From CALODP01 sp942492055 (GTDB lineage Bacteria > Bacteroidota > Ignavibacteria > Ignavibacteriales > Melioribacteraceae): DNA of 64,000 nt. The stretch lies in contig CALODP010000025.1 in NCBI GenBank assembly GCA_942492055.1, positions 248,001 to 312,000 of the forward strand, in the 5' to 3' direction. Both the position numbers and the translations under genes were made by a program. The number at the start of each line of letters is the position of its first letter. Within the stretch, counting starts at the first letter, position 1. Below are positions 1 through 7,389 of this stretch, piece by piece. The notes under the pieces are model-generated. The model was given only the letters and a program-made list of their open reading frames with translations. It was not told the origin of the DNA and did no database searches.

Positions 1-13
1 TAAGGAGATAAAA

Positions 14-520
14 TTGAAGCATAAAAAAGTGTCTGGGCTTGAGAACTTAAAAGAGAAGGTCGTACACATCAATCGCGTTGCGAAAGTGGTTAAAGGTGGT
101 AGAAGATTCAGCTTCAATGCTATCGTTGTGGTTGGTGATGGAAACGGACACGTTGGTGTAGGTTTAGGAAAAGCCAATGAAGTCACTGATGCTATATCTA
201 AGGGTATAGATGATGCCAAAAAAAATGTTTATAAAATTCCTATTATCAAAGGTACTGTTCCTCACGAAGTTATCGGTAAATATGGTGCTGGCAAAGTATT
301 GTTGAAACCTGCTTCTGCTGGTACAGGATTGATCGCCGGTGGTGGAGTTAGAGCAGTATTAGAGTCTGCTGGTATTCAGGATATTTTGACAAAATCATTA
401 GGATCAAGTAATCCGCATAACCAAGTTAAAGCTACCTTAGAAGGTTTGTTAAGCTTAATTGATGCTCAGCAAATGGCTGCTAAGAGAGGAATTACTGTAA
501 ACGAATTATTTAATGCCTAA
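14..520 (+). CDS. rpsE: 30S ribosomal protein S5 (uS5)
   Basis: Small-subunit protein at the mRNA entry/decoding side; 168 residues, normal for the family. The N-terminal double-stranded-RNA-binding fold is recognisable in VKGGRRFSF (about residues 26-34) and VVVGDGNGHVGVGLGKA (about 38-54), followed by the C-terminal domain ending in AAKRGITVNELF. The start is a TTG preceded six bases earlier by the Shine-Dalgarno TAAGGAG at 1-7; there is no in-frame ATG nearby that would keep the conserved N-terminus. It is the first gene of the spc-type operon visible here; the genes normally upstream (rplR and others) lie outside the window. Confidence 0.98.
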   Translation: MKHKKVSGLENLKEKVVHINRVAKVVKGGRRFSFNAIVVVGDGNGHVGVGLGKANEVTDAISKGIDDAKKNVYKIPIIKGTVPHEVIGKYGAGKVLLKPASAGTGLIAGGGVRAVLESAGIQDILTKSLGSSNPHNQVKATLEGLLSLIDAQQMAAKRGITVNELFNA

Positions 521-532
521 TTGAGGAAGAGG

Positions 533-721
533 ATGGCTAAAAAATTAAAAGTTACGCAGGTAAAAAGTATAATCGATAGACCTAAGGATCAAAAAAGAAC
601 AATTGAAGCTTTAGGTCTCGGAAAGACTAATCGTACAAAACTACATAATGACACTCCTCAGATTAGAGGAATGGTTAGAAAAGTAGCACATTTATTAAAT
701 GTTGAAGAAATTGAAGAGTAA
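533..721 (+). CDS. rpmD: 50S ribosomal protein L30 (uL30)
   Basis: Small large-subunit protein, 62 residues from the ATG at 533 (MAKKLKVTQVKS). A TTG twelve bases upstream is in frame, but the purine-rich AGGAAGAGG just before 533 and the conserved N-terminus make the ATG the better start. It follows rpsE by 12 bases and precedes rplO by 8, the usual spc order. The core motif GLGKTNRTKLHNDTPQIRGM matches bacterial L30. Confidence 0.96.
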   Translation: MAKKLKVTQVKSIIDRPKDQKRTIEALGLGKTNRTKLHNDTPQIRGMVRKVAHLLNVEEIEE

Positions 722-729
722 GGGATCTT

Positions 730-1194
730 ATGGATATCTTAAGTAACTTAAAAAAAGCGGAAGGTTCAACAAAACCTCGAAAAAGAATTGGTCGTGGTGA
801 AGGAACAGGCCGAGGTGGTACAGCCACTAAAGGTATGAATGGACAAAAATCAAGATCCGGTTTTAAGTCTAGAGCTTGGTTTGAAGGTGGTCAAATGCCT
901 CTTCAAAGAAGAATTCCTAAAAGAGGATTTACGAATATTTTTAAGGTTAAGTATCAAGCTGTAAACTTAGAAAAGATTCAGAATTTGATTGATGATAGGA
1001 AAATTGAAGATACAAAGATAGATGCGGTTGTTTTATATAAGGCTGGTGTAATATCAAAGGCTAGTGCTCCTTATAAAATTCTTGGAAACGGTGAATTAAC
1101 TTCGAAAGTAGAAATTGAAGCTTATGCATTCAGTGCATCTGCTAAAGAAAAAATTGAAGCTGCTGGTGGTTCCATAAAAGAGATTAAAATTTAA
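730..1194 (+). CDS. rplO: 50S ribosomal protein L15 (uL15)
   Basis: 154-residue large-subunit assembly protein. The glycine/arginine-rich N-terminal extension (KRIGRGEGTGRGGTATKGMN, about residues 18-37) that threads into 23S rRNA is present, followed by the globular domain with QRRIPKRGF. The stop codon overlaps the secY start by one base (TAATG), suggesting translational coupling to the membrane translocase gene, as in most bacteria. Confidence 0.98.
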   Translation: MDILSNLKKAEGSTKPRKRIGRGEGTGRGGTATKGMNGQKSRSGFKSRAWFEGGQMPLQRRIPKRGFTNIFKVKYQAVNLEKIQNLIDDRKIEDTKIDAVVLYKAGVISKASAPYKILGNGELTSKVEIEAYAFSASAKEKIEAAGGSIKEIKI

Positions 1195-2540
1195 TGAGTA
1201 AAGTACAAGAAACATTCCGGAATATTTTCAAAATCCATGAGCTAAGGCAAAGAATTCTTTATACCTTAGCTCTATTGGTGATTGTTAGAATTGGTGCTCA
1301 TGTTACATTGCCTGGTATTGATTCTCATCTTTTAGCTGAAGCTATGGCAAATAAGACTGGTGATAATCTTTTAGGTCTTTATGATCTATTTGCCGGTGGT
1401 GCTTTTAGTAACGCTGCTATTTTTGGTTTAGGTATTATGCCTTATATTTCTGCTTCTATTATCATTCAATTAGCTGGAGCAGTTGTTCCTTACTTTCAGA
1501 AGCTTCAACGAGAAGGTGAGGAAGGAAGAAAGAAAATTACTCAACTTACAAGATACGGTACAGTTCTTATTTCAGCATTTCAAGGATTGGGAGTTGTTAC
1601 TGGTCTTATAATGAATTTGAATTTCAATGGTGCTAATGTTGTGCCAGATGATATTAGAGGTGTCGGCTTCATTATTTCTTCCGTTGTTCTTTTAGTTGCC
1701 GGTACTGTTATGATGATGTGGATGGGTGAACAAATTACTGATAAAGGAATTGGTAATGGTATCTCTTTGATTATATTCATCGGTATAATTAATAGACTTC
1801 CTTTTGCTTTTTTAGATGAGTACAGACTTATTGAAGCTGGAACAAGAAACATTGTAATGGAAGTTGTAATATTTGTTTTCATGATTGCAATTATTGCTGG
1901 GATAGTTCTAGTAACACAAGGTACTCGTCGAATTCCGGTACAGTATGCAAAACGAGTTGTTGGTAGAAAGGTTTACGGAGGAGTAACACAATATATTCCT
2001 TTAAGAGTTAACACTGCTGGTGTAATGCCTATCATTTTTGCTCAAGCAATTATGTTTATACCTCAGACAGTTTTAGCTTTCTTTCCTGACAGTGAAGGAT
2101 TGCAAATGGTAGCAAGTTATTTTAATTATACTTCTTTCACATATTCCTTGATCTACGGATTGATGATAGTTTTCTTTACATATTTTTATACGGCTATCGC
2201 TTTTAATCCTCAAGATGTTGCTGAAAACATGAAGAAACAAGGTGGTTTTATTCCCGGAATTCGTCCTGGAAAGCAGACTGCCGAATTTATTGATAATATT
2301 TTAACAAAGATTACGCTTCCGGGCTCGATTTTCTTAGCAATTGTTGCTATATTACCAGCTTTTATTTCTAAGCTTGGTGTATCGAGCAGTATGGCGTCGT
2401 TCTTTGGTGGTACAAGTTTGTTGATTATCGTTGGTGTTGCTTTAGATACCCTTCAACAAATTGAATCACACTTATTGATGAGACATTATGACGGATTCAT
2501 GAAATCCGGTAAAATGAAAGGTCGTAGAGGCGGTATTTAA
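1194..2540 (+). CDS. secY: Protein translocase subunit SecY
   Basis: Central channel of the Sec translocon in the inner membrane; 448 residues with ten hydrophobic segments. Recognisable landmarks are the N-terminal HELRQRILYTLALL, the first-loop GIMPYISASIIIQL, MGEQITDKGIGNGISLIIF and the C-terminal IPGIRPGKQTAEFI cytosolic loop that contacts SecA and ribosomes. The C-terminus KMKGRRGGI is basic as usual. It starts on the overlapping ATG at the rplO stop and is followed without gap by map. All T9SS substrates and lipoproteins in this window would depend on it for the inner-membrane step. Confidence 0.98.
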   Translation: MSKVQETFRNIFKIHELRQRILYTLALLVIVRIGAHVTLPGIDSHLLAEAMANKTGDNLLGLYDLFAGGAFSNAAIFGLGIMPYISASIIIQLAGAVVPYFQKLQREGEEGRKKITQLTRYGTVLISAFQGLGVVTGLIMNLNFNGANVVPDDIRGVGFIISSVVLLVAGTVMMMWMGEQITDKGIGNGISLIIFIGIINRLPFAFLDEYRLIEAGTRNIVMEVVIFVFMIAIIAGIVLVTQGTRRIPVQYAKRVVGRKVYGGVTQYIPLRVNTAGVMPIIFAQAIMFIPQTVLAFFPDSEGLQMVASYFNYTSFTYSLIYGLMIVFFTYFYTAIAFNPQDVAENMKKQGGFIPGIRPGKQTAEFIDNILTKITLPGSIFLAIVAILPAFISKLGVSSSMASFFGGTSLLIIVGVALDTLQQIESHLLMRHYDGFMKSGKMKGRRGGI

Positions 2541-3302
2541 TTGATTCTTATTAAGAGTAAAAACGAAATCGATTTAATTAGAGAAAGCTGTAAAATTGTG
2601 GCCGAAACATTGCAACTTGTTAAGGTAAATGTACGACCTGGTGTTTCAACTTATGAATTAGATCAGTTAGCAGAAGATTATATACGTAGTAATGATGGAA
2701 AGCCTGCATTTAAAGGTTATGATGCAGGTGGTTCGATTCCCTTTCCAGCGACAATTTGTGCTTCAATTGATGAACAGGTAGTTCATGGAATTCCGGGAAA
2801 TAGAGTTCTTAAAGAAGGCGAAATATTGTCTGTAGATATGGGTGTTATTAAGAAAGGATATTTTGGTGACGCTGCTATTACAATAGCTGTTGGTGATATT
2901 TCGCATGAAAAGAAAAGATTGATGGAAGTTACTGAAAAGTCTCTCTATCTTGGTATTGAGCAAGCTAAGCTTAATAATCGATTAGGGGATATCTCAGCAG
3001 CCGTACAAAAACATGTTGAAAGCAATGGATTTTCTGTTGTGAGGGATTTATGTGGCCATGGTGTTGGAAGACATTTACATGAAGATCCGCAAATTCTAAA
3101 CTACGGTAGAAAAAGTACTGGACCATTAATTAAAAATGGAATGACACTCGCAATTGAGCCTATGGTTAATGTTGGTGATTACATGATAGGTGTAGAAAGC
3201 GACGGTTGGACTGTAGTAACGGTTGATGGTTTACCATCTGCTCATTTTGAACATACAATAGCAATTATAGACGGGAAAGCAGAGATATTAACAATCTGTT
3301 AA
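2541..3302 (+). CDS. map: Type I methionine aminopeptidase
   Basis: Removes the initiator methionine from nascent proteins. 253 residues, the compact bacterial form without a zinc-finger extension. Metal-ligand motifs are visible: the two aspartates in DMGVIKKGYFGDAAIT, the histidine in CGHGVGRHLHEDP, and glutamates in AIEPMV and near FEHT. The start is TTG directly after the secY stop, with MILIKSKNEIDLIRESC giving the conserved N-terminus. It shares the operon with secY and infA, a common arrangement. Confidence 0.97.
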   Translation: MILIKSKNEIDLIRESCKIVAETLQLVKVNVRPGVSTYELDQLAEDYIRSNDGKPAFKGYDAGGSIPFPATICASIDEQVVHGIPGNRVLKEGEILSVDMGVIKKGYFGDAAITIAVGDISHEKKRLMEVTEKSLYLGIEQAKLNNRLGDISAAVQKHVESNGFSVVRDLCGHGVGRHLHEDPQILNYGRKSTGPLIKNGMTLAIEPMVNVGDYMIGVESDGWTVVTVDGLPSAHFEHTIAIIDGKAEILTIC

Positions 3303-3311
3303 AATTAAATT

Positions 3312-3530
3312 ATGGCTAAGCAAGACGCAATAAAGATTGATGGAATAGTAACTGAGACATTACCTAATGCTCACTTTAAGGTAAAGTTAGAGAACGGGCA
3401 TGAAATATTGGCTCATATATCTGGTAAAATGAGAATGCATTTTATTAAGATATTAGTTGGTGATAAAGTCGCAATAGAATTGTCACCATACGATTTAAAT
3501 AAGGGAAGAATAACTTATAGATATAAATAA
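3312..3530 (+). CDS. infA: Translation initiation factor IF-1
   Basis: 72-residue OB-fold protein that binds the 30S A site during initiation. Motifs MAKQDAIKIDGIVTETLPN and FKVKLENGHEILAHISGKMR, and the closing YDLNKGRITYRYK, are typical. ATG start 10 bases after map. Confidence 0.98.
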   Translation: MAKQDAIKIDGIVTETLPNAHFKVKLENGHEILAHISGKMRMHFIKILVGDKVAIELSPYDLNKGRITYRYK

Positions 3531-3540
3531 CGGGGATAAG

Positions 3541-3654
3541 ATGAAAGTTCGTGCATCCGTAAAGAAGATCTGTGAACATTGTAAAATAATTAAACGTAAA
3601 GGCGTTGTACGAGTTATTTGCAAAAACCCAAAACATAAACAGCGTCAAGGATAA
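3541..3654 (+). CDS. rpmJ: 50S ribosomal protein L36 (bL36)
   Basis: A 37-residue gene between infA and rpsM, translated MKVRASVKKICEHCKIIKRK and so on to KHKQRQG. It has the zinc-ribbon ligands (CEHC, a further Cys and a His), so it is the zinc-binding C+ form. Weak SD GGGGAT at 3533-3538; the stop at 3652-3654 precedes the strong AGGAGG SD of rpsM. Confidence 0.95.
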   Translation: MKVRASVKKICEHCKIIKRKGVVRVICKNPKHKQRQG

Positions 3655-3676
3655 AGAAACTTAGGAGGTTAATAGG

Positions 3677-4057
3677 TTGGCTCGTATTGCAGGGATAGAT
3701 TTACCCAAAAATAAGAAGGCTTATATTGGTCTTACTTACATCTATGGTATTGGTCAATTCTTGGCTAAAGAGATTTTAAGTAAAGCTAATGTTGATGCCG
3801 AAAAGAAAATAGTAGACTTGACCGAAGAGGAAGTCGCAGAAATTAGAGCGGTAATGACAGCTGACTATAAAGTTGAGGGTGCTTTAAGAAGTGAAGTCCA
3901 GCAGAATATAAAACGTCTAATGGATATTGGTTGCTTCAGAGGCTTGCGACACAGAAGGGGTTTGCCCGCTAGAGGACAAAGAACTAAAACTAACGCCAGA
4001 ACGAGAAAAGGTAGACGTAGAACAGTTGCTGGTAAGAAAAAAGCACCTAGGAAATAA
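3677..4057 (+). CDS. rpsM: 30S ribosomal protein S13 (uS13)
   Basis: 126-residue head protein of the 30S subunit contacting tRNA in the P site. TTG start preceded by a near-perfect SD (AGGAGG at 3663-3668); the N-terminus MARIAGIDLPKNKKAYIGLT is diagnostic. The C-terminal basic tail (RGQRTKTNARTRKGRRRTV) is intact. It is the first gene of the alpha-operon part of the cluster. Confidence 0.98.
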   Translation: MARIAGIDLPKNKKAYIGLTYIYGIGQFLAKEILSKANVDAEKKIVDLTEEEVAEIRAVMTADYKVEGALRSEVQQNIKRLMDIGCFRGLRHRRGLPARGQRTKTNARTRKGRRRTVAGKKKAPRK

Positions 4058-4077
4058 GAATAATAAGGAGTTAAGAC

Positions 4078-4464
4078 TTGGCTAAAGCAGTTAAAAAGAC
4101 AAAAAAGAAAGTACATGTTGATGCTGTCGGTGTAGCTCATATAAAAGCATCATTTAACAATATAATTGTTACCATCTCTGATATCTATGGTAACACTATT
4201 TCTTGGTCATCTGCTGGAAAGAATGGTTTCAAAGGTTCTAGAAAAAATACTCCTTTTGCTGCTCAGGTTTCTGCAGAAGGTGCCGCAAAAGAGGCTTACG
4301 ATTTAGGCCTTAGAAGAGTTGACGTATTTGTTAAAGGTCCTGGTGCCGGTAGAGAAGCAGCTATTAGAGCTTTGAATACAGCGGGTTTACAAGTTTTATC
4401 AATTAGAGATATTACACCAATTCCACATAACGGCTGCAGACCGCCGAAACGTAGAAGAGTTTAA
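4078..4464 (+). CDS. rpsK: 30S ribosomal protein S11 (uS11)
   Basis: 128-residue platform protein. TTG start with SD AAGGAG at 4066-4071. Characteristic sequence: GVAHIKASFNNIIVTISD, GSRKNTPFAAQ, and the C-terminal HNGCRPPKRRRV that carries the conserved PPKxRR tail. Located between rpsM and rpsD as expected. Confidence 0.98.
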   Translation: MAKAVKKTKKKVHVDAVGVAHIKASFNNIIVTISDIYGNTISWSSAGKNGFKGSRKNTPFAAQVSAEGAAKEAYDLGLRRVDVFVKGPGAGREAAIRALNTAGLQVLSIRDITPIPHNGCRPPKRRRV

Positions 4465-4479
4465 TCAGGGAGAATTTAG

Positions 4480-5106
4480 ATGGCAAGATATACTGGTCCA
4501 AGTTGCAAATTGTGCAGAAGGGAAAGACAGAAGCTTTTCTTGAAAGGTTCCAAATGTCATTCCGAAGGATGTCCTTTAGAGAAGAAAAATTACGCGCCTG
4601 GACAGCATGGTTTGAATAGACGAGTTAAATTTTCTGAATATGGAATTCAGTTAAGAGAGAAACAGAAAGTTAAAAGAATATATGGCGTTCTTGAATCGCA
4701 GTTCCGTACTTATTTTGAAAAAGCTAATAAGCAAAAAGGCGTTACTGGTGAGAACTTAATCAAATTATTGGAAAGAAGATTAGACAATGTAATTTTTAGA
4801 TTAGGTTTTGCACCTTCAAGAAAAGCTGCCAGACAGTTAGTATTGCATAGACATTTGCTCGTTAACGGTCAATTAGTTAATATACCTTCGTATATTATAG
4901 CTCCTGGCGATGTCATTTCTGTTAGAGAGGAAAGCAAAAAAATGGATATTATCCATAGCTCCCTGAGAAGAACAAAAGATAATGTATATAGTTGGCTACA
5001 AGTTGATAAGGCCTCTTTGCAAGGATCTTTCTTACAGGTTCCTGAAAGAGAAGAAGTACCGTTAAATGCAAATGAACAACTCATTGTAGAGTTATATTCT
5101 AAGTAA
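4480..5106 (+). CDS. rpsD: 30S ribosomal protein S4 (uS4)
   Basis: 208-residue primary 16S rRNA-binding protein. It is the zinc-binding form: CKLC near residue 9, plus KCHSEGCPL around residues 26-33 supply four cysteines. The S4 RNA-binding domain (LERRLDNVIFRLGFAPSRKA, about residues 94-113, then VNGQLVNIPSY) is intact. In many bacteria S4 represses this operon by binding the leader; no such site was identified here. Confidence 0.98.
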   Translation: MARYTGPSCKLCRRERQKLFLKGSKCHSEGCPLEKKNYAPGQHGLNRRVKFSEYGIQLREKQKVKRIYGVLESQFRTYFEKANKQKGVTGENLIKLLERRLDNVIFRLGFAPSRKAARQLVLHRHLLVNGQLVNIPSYIIAPGDVISVREESKKMDIIHSSLRRTKDNVYSWLQVDKASLQGSFLQVPEREEVPLNANEQLIVELYSK

Positions 5107-5134
5107 TCATAAAATTTAACAAAGAGGACTTTAA

Positions 5135-6130
5135 ATGAGCTATCCGTTCATTAAAATGCCAGATGGAGTAGTATTAGAAGAAGCAAGTGCAACCGATAAC
5201 TATGGCAAGTTTATAATACAGCCTTTAGAGAGAGGATTCGGTGTTACATTAGGAAATGCGTTTAGACGTGTTCTTTTGTCGTCTATAACAGGTGCTGCTA
5301 TCACTGCGATTAAAATTGATGGTGTCTTGCATGAATTTACTAGTGTACCTGGTGTGGCAGAGGATGTTACGGAAATCATTCTTAACCTTAAGAAGGTAAG
5401 ATTAGATATTCTTAATAAAAAAGCTAATAAATTGGAAATTTCCTTATCCGGACCTTGTAAGTTGACTGCTGAAGACTTGCAAAAGAATTGTCCTGATATT
5501 AAAGTGTTAAATCCAGAACAACATATTGCGACTTTGAATGAAGAAGCTAAATTTACTATGGAAGTTCGCTTTGGTTACGGTAAGGGATATGTTCCTTCAC
5601 ATGAACAAACTATCAGTGATCAGACGATCGGTATTATTCCGATAGATTCTATCTTTACACCAATTAAAAACGTTACTTATGATGTTAAGAATGTTCGTAT
5701 AGGTGAACGAAACGATTACGAAAAGGTTGAGATAGACATTACTACTGACGGTTCTATTACACCTGAAGATGCTCTTTCTAATGCGGGACAAATCTTAAGA
5801 GACCATATAAATATGGTTATTAACTTTGACGCAGAACAAGAAGAACATAAGGTGGAAGAAGAAGTCGATGCTGAAACCGAAAGAATCAGAAAGATTTTAC
5901 TTACTAGTGTTGATGACCTCGAATTAAGCGTTAGATCGCATAACTGCTTAAAAGCAGCTAATATCAAGTCTCTTGGCGATCTTGTGCGTAAAGATGAAAG
6001 CGAAATGCTTAAGTTCCGAAACTTCGGAAGAAAGTCGTTGGCGGAATTAATTGAGATTGTGGAAAATTATGGTCTCGATTTCGGTATGGACGTCGATAAA
6101 TACATTAAAGATTATAAAGAAAATAACTAA
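5135..6130 (+). CDS. rpoA: DNA-directed RNA polymerase alpha subunit
   Basis: 331-residue core polymerase subunit. The N-terminal dimerisation and beta-assembly domain (residues 1 to about 230, with ERGFGVTLGNAFRRVLLSS) is joined by an acidic linker (EQEEHKVEEEVDAE) to the C-terminal helix-hairpin-helix domain (VRSHNCLKAANIKSLGDL, KFRNFGRKSLAEL) that touches UP elements and activators. Normal length and order, between rpsD and rplQ. Confidence 0.98.
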   Translation: MSYPFIKMPDGVVLEEASATDNYGKFIIQPLERGFGVTLGNAFRRVLLSSITGAAITAIKIDGVLHEFTSVPGVAEDVTEIILNLKKVRLDILNKKANKLEISLSGPCKLTAEDLQKNCPDIKVLNPEQHIATLNEEAKFTMEVRFGYGKGYVPSHEQTISDQTIGIIPIDSIFTPIKNVTYDVKNVRIGERNDYEKVEIDITTDGSITPEDALSNAGQILRDHINMVINFDAEQEEHKVEEEVDAETERIRKILLTSVDDLELSVRSHNCLKAANIKSLGDLVRKDESEMLKFRNFGRKSLAELIEIVENYGLDFGMDVDKYIKDYKENN

Positions 6131-6150
6131 TTCCGATAGAAGGTAGAAGA

Positions 6151-6642
6151 ATGAGACACAGAGTAAAAGGAAGAAAATTAGGAAGAACATCGGCTCATAG
6201 GGCGGCTACTTTGAAATCTTTAGCTACCCAGTTGTTCAAACATAAAAAAATTCGTACTACTGTTAGTAAGGCTAAAGAAGCTAGAACTTTTATCGAGCCC
6301 TTAATAACTAAGGCTAAGATTGATTCTGTTGCAAACAGAAGACATATTGCCAGATACATTAATGACAAGGAAGTTGTTAAAGAGTTATTCTCTGAAATCG
6401 TTCCGAAAATTGGTGATCGTCCTGGTGGTTATATCAGAGTAGTAAAATTAGGTCAGAGGCTCGGTGACGCTGCTGAAATGGCTATTGTAGAGCTTGTTGA
6501 TTATAACGACTTGGCAGCTCCTAAGAGAGCTCCTAAGAAGGTTGAAAAAACTGAAGAGCCTAAAGAAGCTGTGGTAGTTGAAGAAAAGGTTGAAGAAGTT
6601 AAAGCTGAAGAACCTAAAGAAGAAACAGAAGACAAAGAATAG
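6151..6642 (+). CDS. rplQ: 50S ribosomal protein L17 (bL17) with acidic tail
   Basis: The first about 120 residues are a standard bL17 (MRHRVKGRKLGRTSAHRAA, RPGGYIRVVKLGQRLGDAA). A further roughly 45 residues form a low-complexity tail rich in Glu, Lys, Val and Pro (from PKRAPKKVEKTEEPKEAV to the end), longer than the minimal family length; similar tails occur in FCB bacteria. Last gene of the ribosomal operon; a terminator follows 22 bases after its stop. Confidence 0.97.
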   Translation: MRHRVKGRKLGRTSAHRAATLKSLATQLFKHKKIRTTVSKAKEARTFIEPLITKAKIDSVANRRHIARYINDKEVVKELFSEIVPKIGDRPGGYIRVVKLGQRLGDAAEMAIVELVDYNDLAAPKRAPKKVEKTEEPKEAVVVEEKVEEVKAEEPKEETEDKE

Positions 6643-6664
6643 TTCTATATACTATAGAGATTTT

Positions 6665-6696
6665 AGGAGTAGTCGGGTTCGATTACTCCTTTTTTT
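6665..6696 (+). terminator. Terminator of the ribosomal operon, abutting engB
   Basis: Inverted repeat AGGAGTAGTC / GATTACTCCT (6665-6674 and 6681-6690) with a short loop, followed by T6-7. The T-run runs directly into the ATG of the next gene at 6697. Confidence 0.85.
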
Positions 6697-7287
6697 ATGC
6701 CTATGAAAGATATTAAATTTATTACATCAGTTGGAAATTTATCGCAGTTACCTAAGGATAATAAGCGTGAGGTAATCTTATGCGGAAGATCTAATGTTGG
6801 TAAATCATCTTTCATTAATAGATTATTCAATAGAAAGAGTCTGGCTAAAACAAGTTCTTCTCCGGGGAAAACACGAACTCTTAATTATTACGATGTCGAA
6901 AGCAAATTCTATTTGGTTGACTTACCAGGTTTTGGATATGCTAAAACATCTATTACTGAACGTGAAGCTTGGCAAAGATTAATCGAAAAGTATATGGATA
7001 ATCGCTCTCAAATCTCTCTTGCCTTTCATCTGATTGATAGTAGACATGACCCTACCGAATTGGATATAAATCTTAATTCTTATCTTAAGGAACTAGGAAT
7101 TCCATATATTGTTTTATTGACTAAAGTTGATAAGCTGAAGCAAGCCGAATTAGCAAATACTAAAAAGCGAATCTTGCAATTTTTTCCTGAATTAAATCCC
7201 GGAGATAATTTACTTTTATTTTCTGCTGTTTCCGGTGTGGGGAAAAATGATGTAGCCAGAATTCTAAATCAACTTTATATTAGATGA
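6697..7287 (+). CDS. engB: Ribosome biogenesis GTPase EngB/YsxC
   Basis: 196-residue TRAFAC GTPase needed for assembly of the large ribosomal subunit. G1 is GRSNVGKSS (about residues 30-38), G3 DLPGFGYA, G4 TKVDK, with SAVSGVGK as G5. Start: the ATG at 6697 lies immediately after the T-tract of the ribosomal terminator and has no Shine-Dalgarno; a second ATG at 6703 (MKDIKF) is equally possible. Expression must come from terminator readthrough or from a promoter inside rplQ, which would give a very short leader. Confidence 0.95.
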   Translation: MPMKDIKFITSVGNLSQLPKDNKREVILCGRSNVGKSSFINRLFNRKSLAKTSSSPGKTRTLNYYDVESKFYLVDLPGFGYAKTSITEREAWQRLIEKYMDNRSQISLAFHLIDSRHDPTELDINLNSYLKELGIPYIVLLTKVDKLKQAELANTKKRILQFFPELNPGDNLLLFSAVSGVGKNDVARILNQLYIR

Positions 7288-7389
7288 AATTTTCGAAAAC
7301 TTTTATTATACTTCATACCGAATTTAGATAGTTAAGTATAGCCAATTAAGATAAGAAAATATCTTCTAAACAGACACTTCGAGAGTTTA

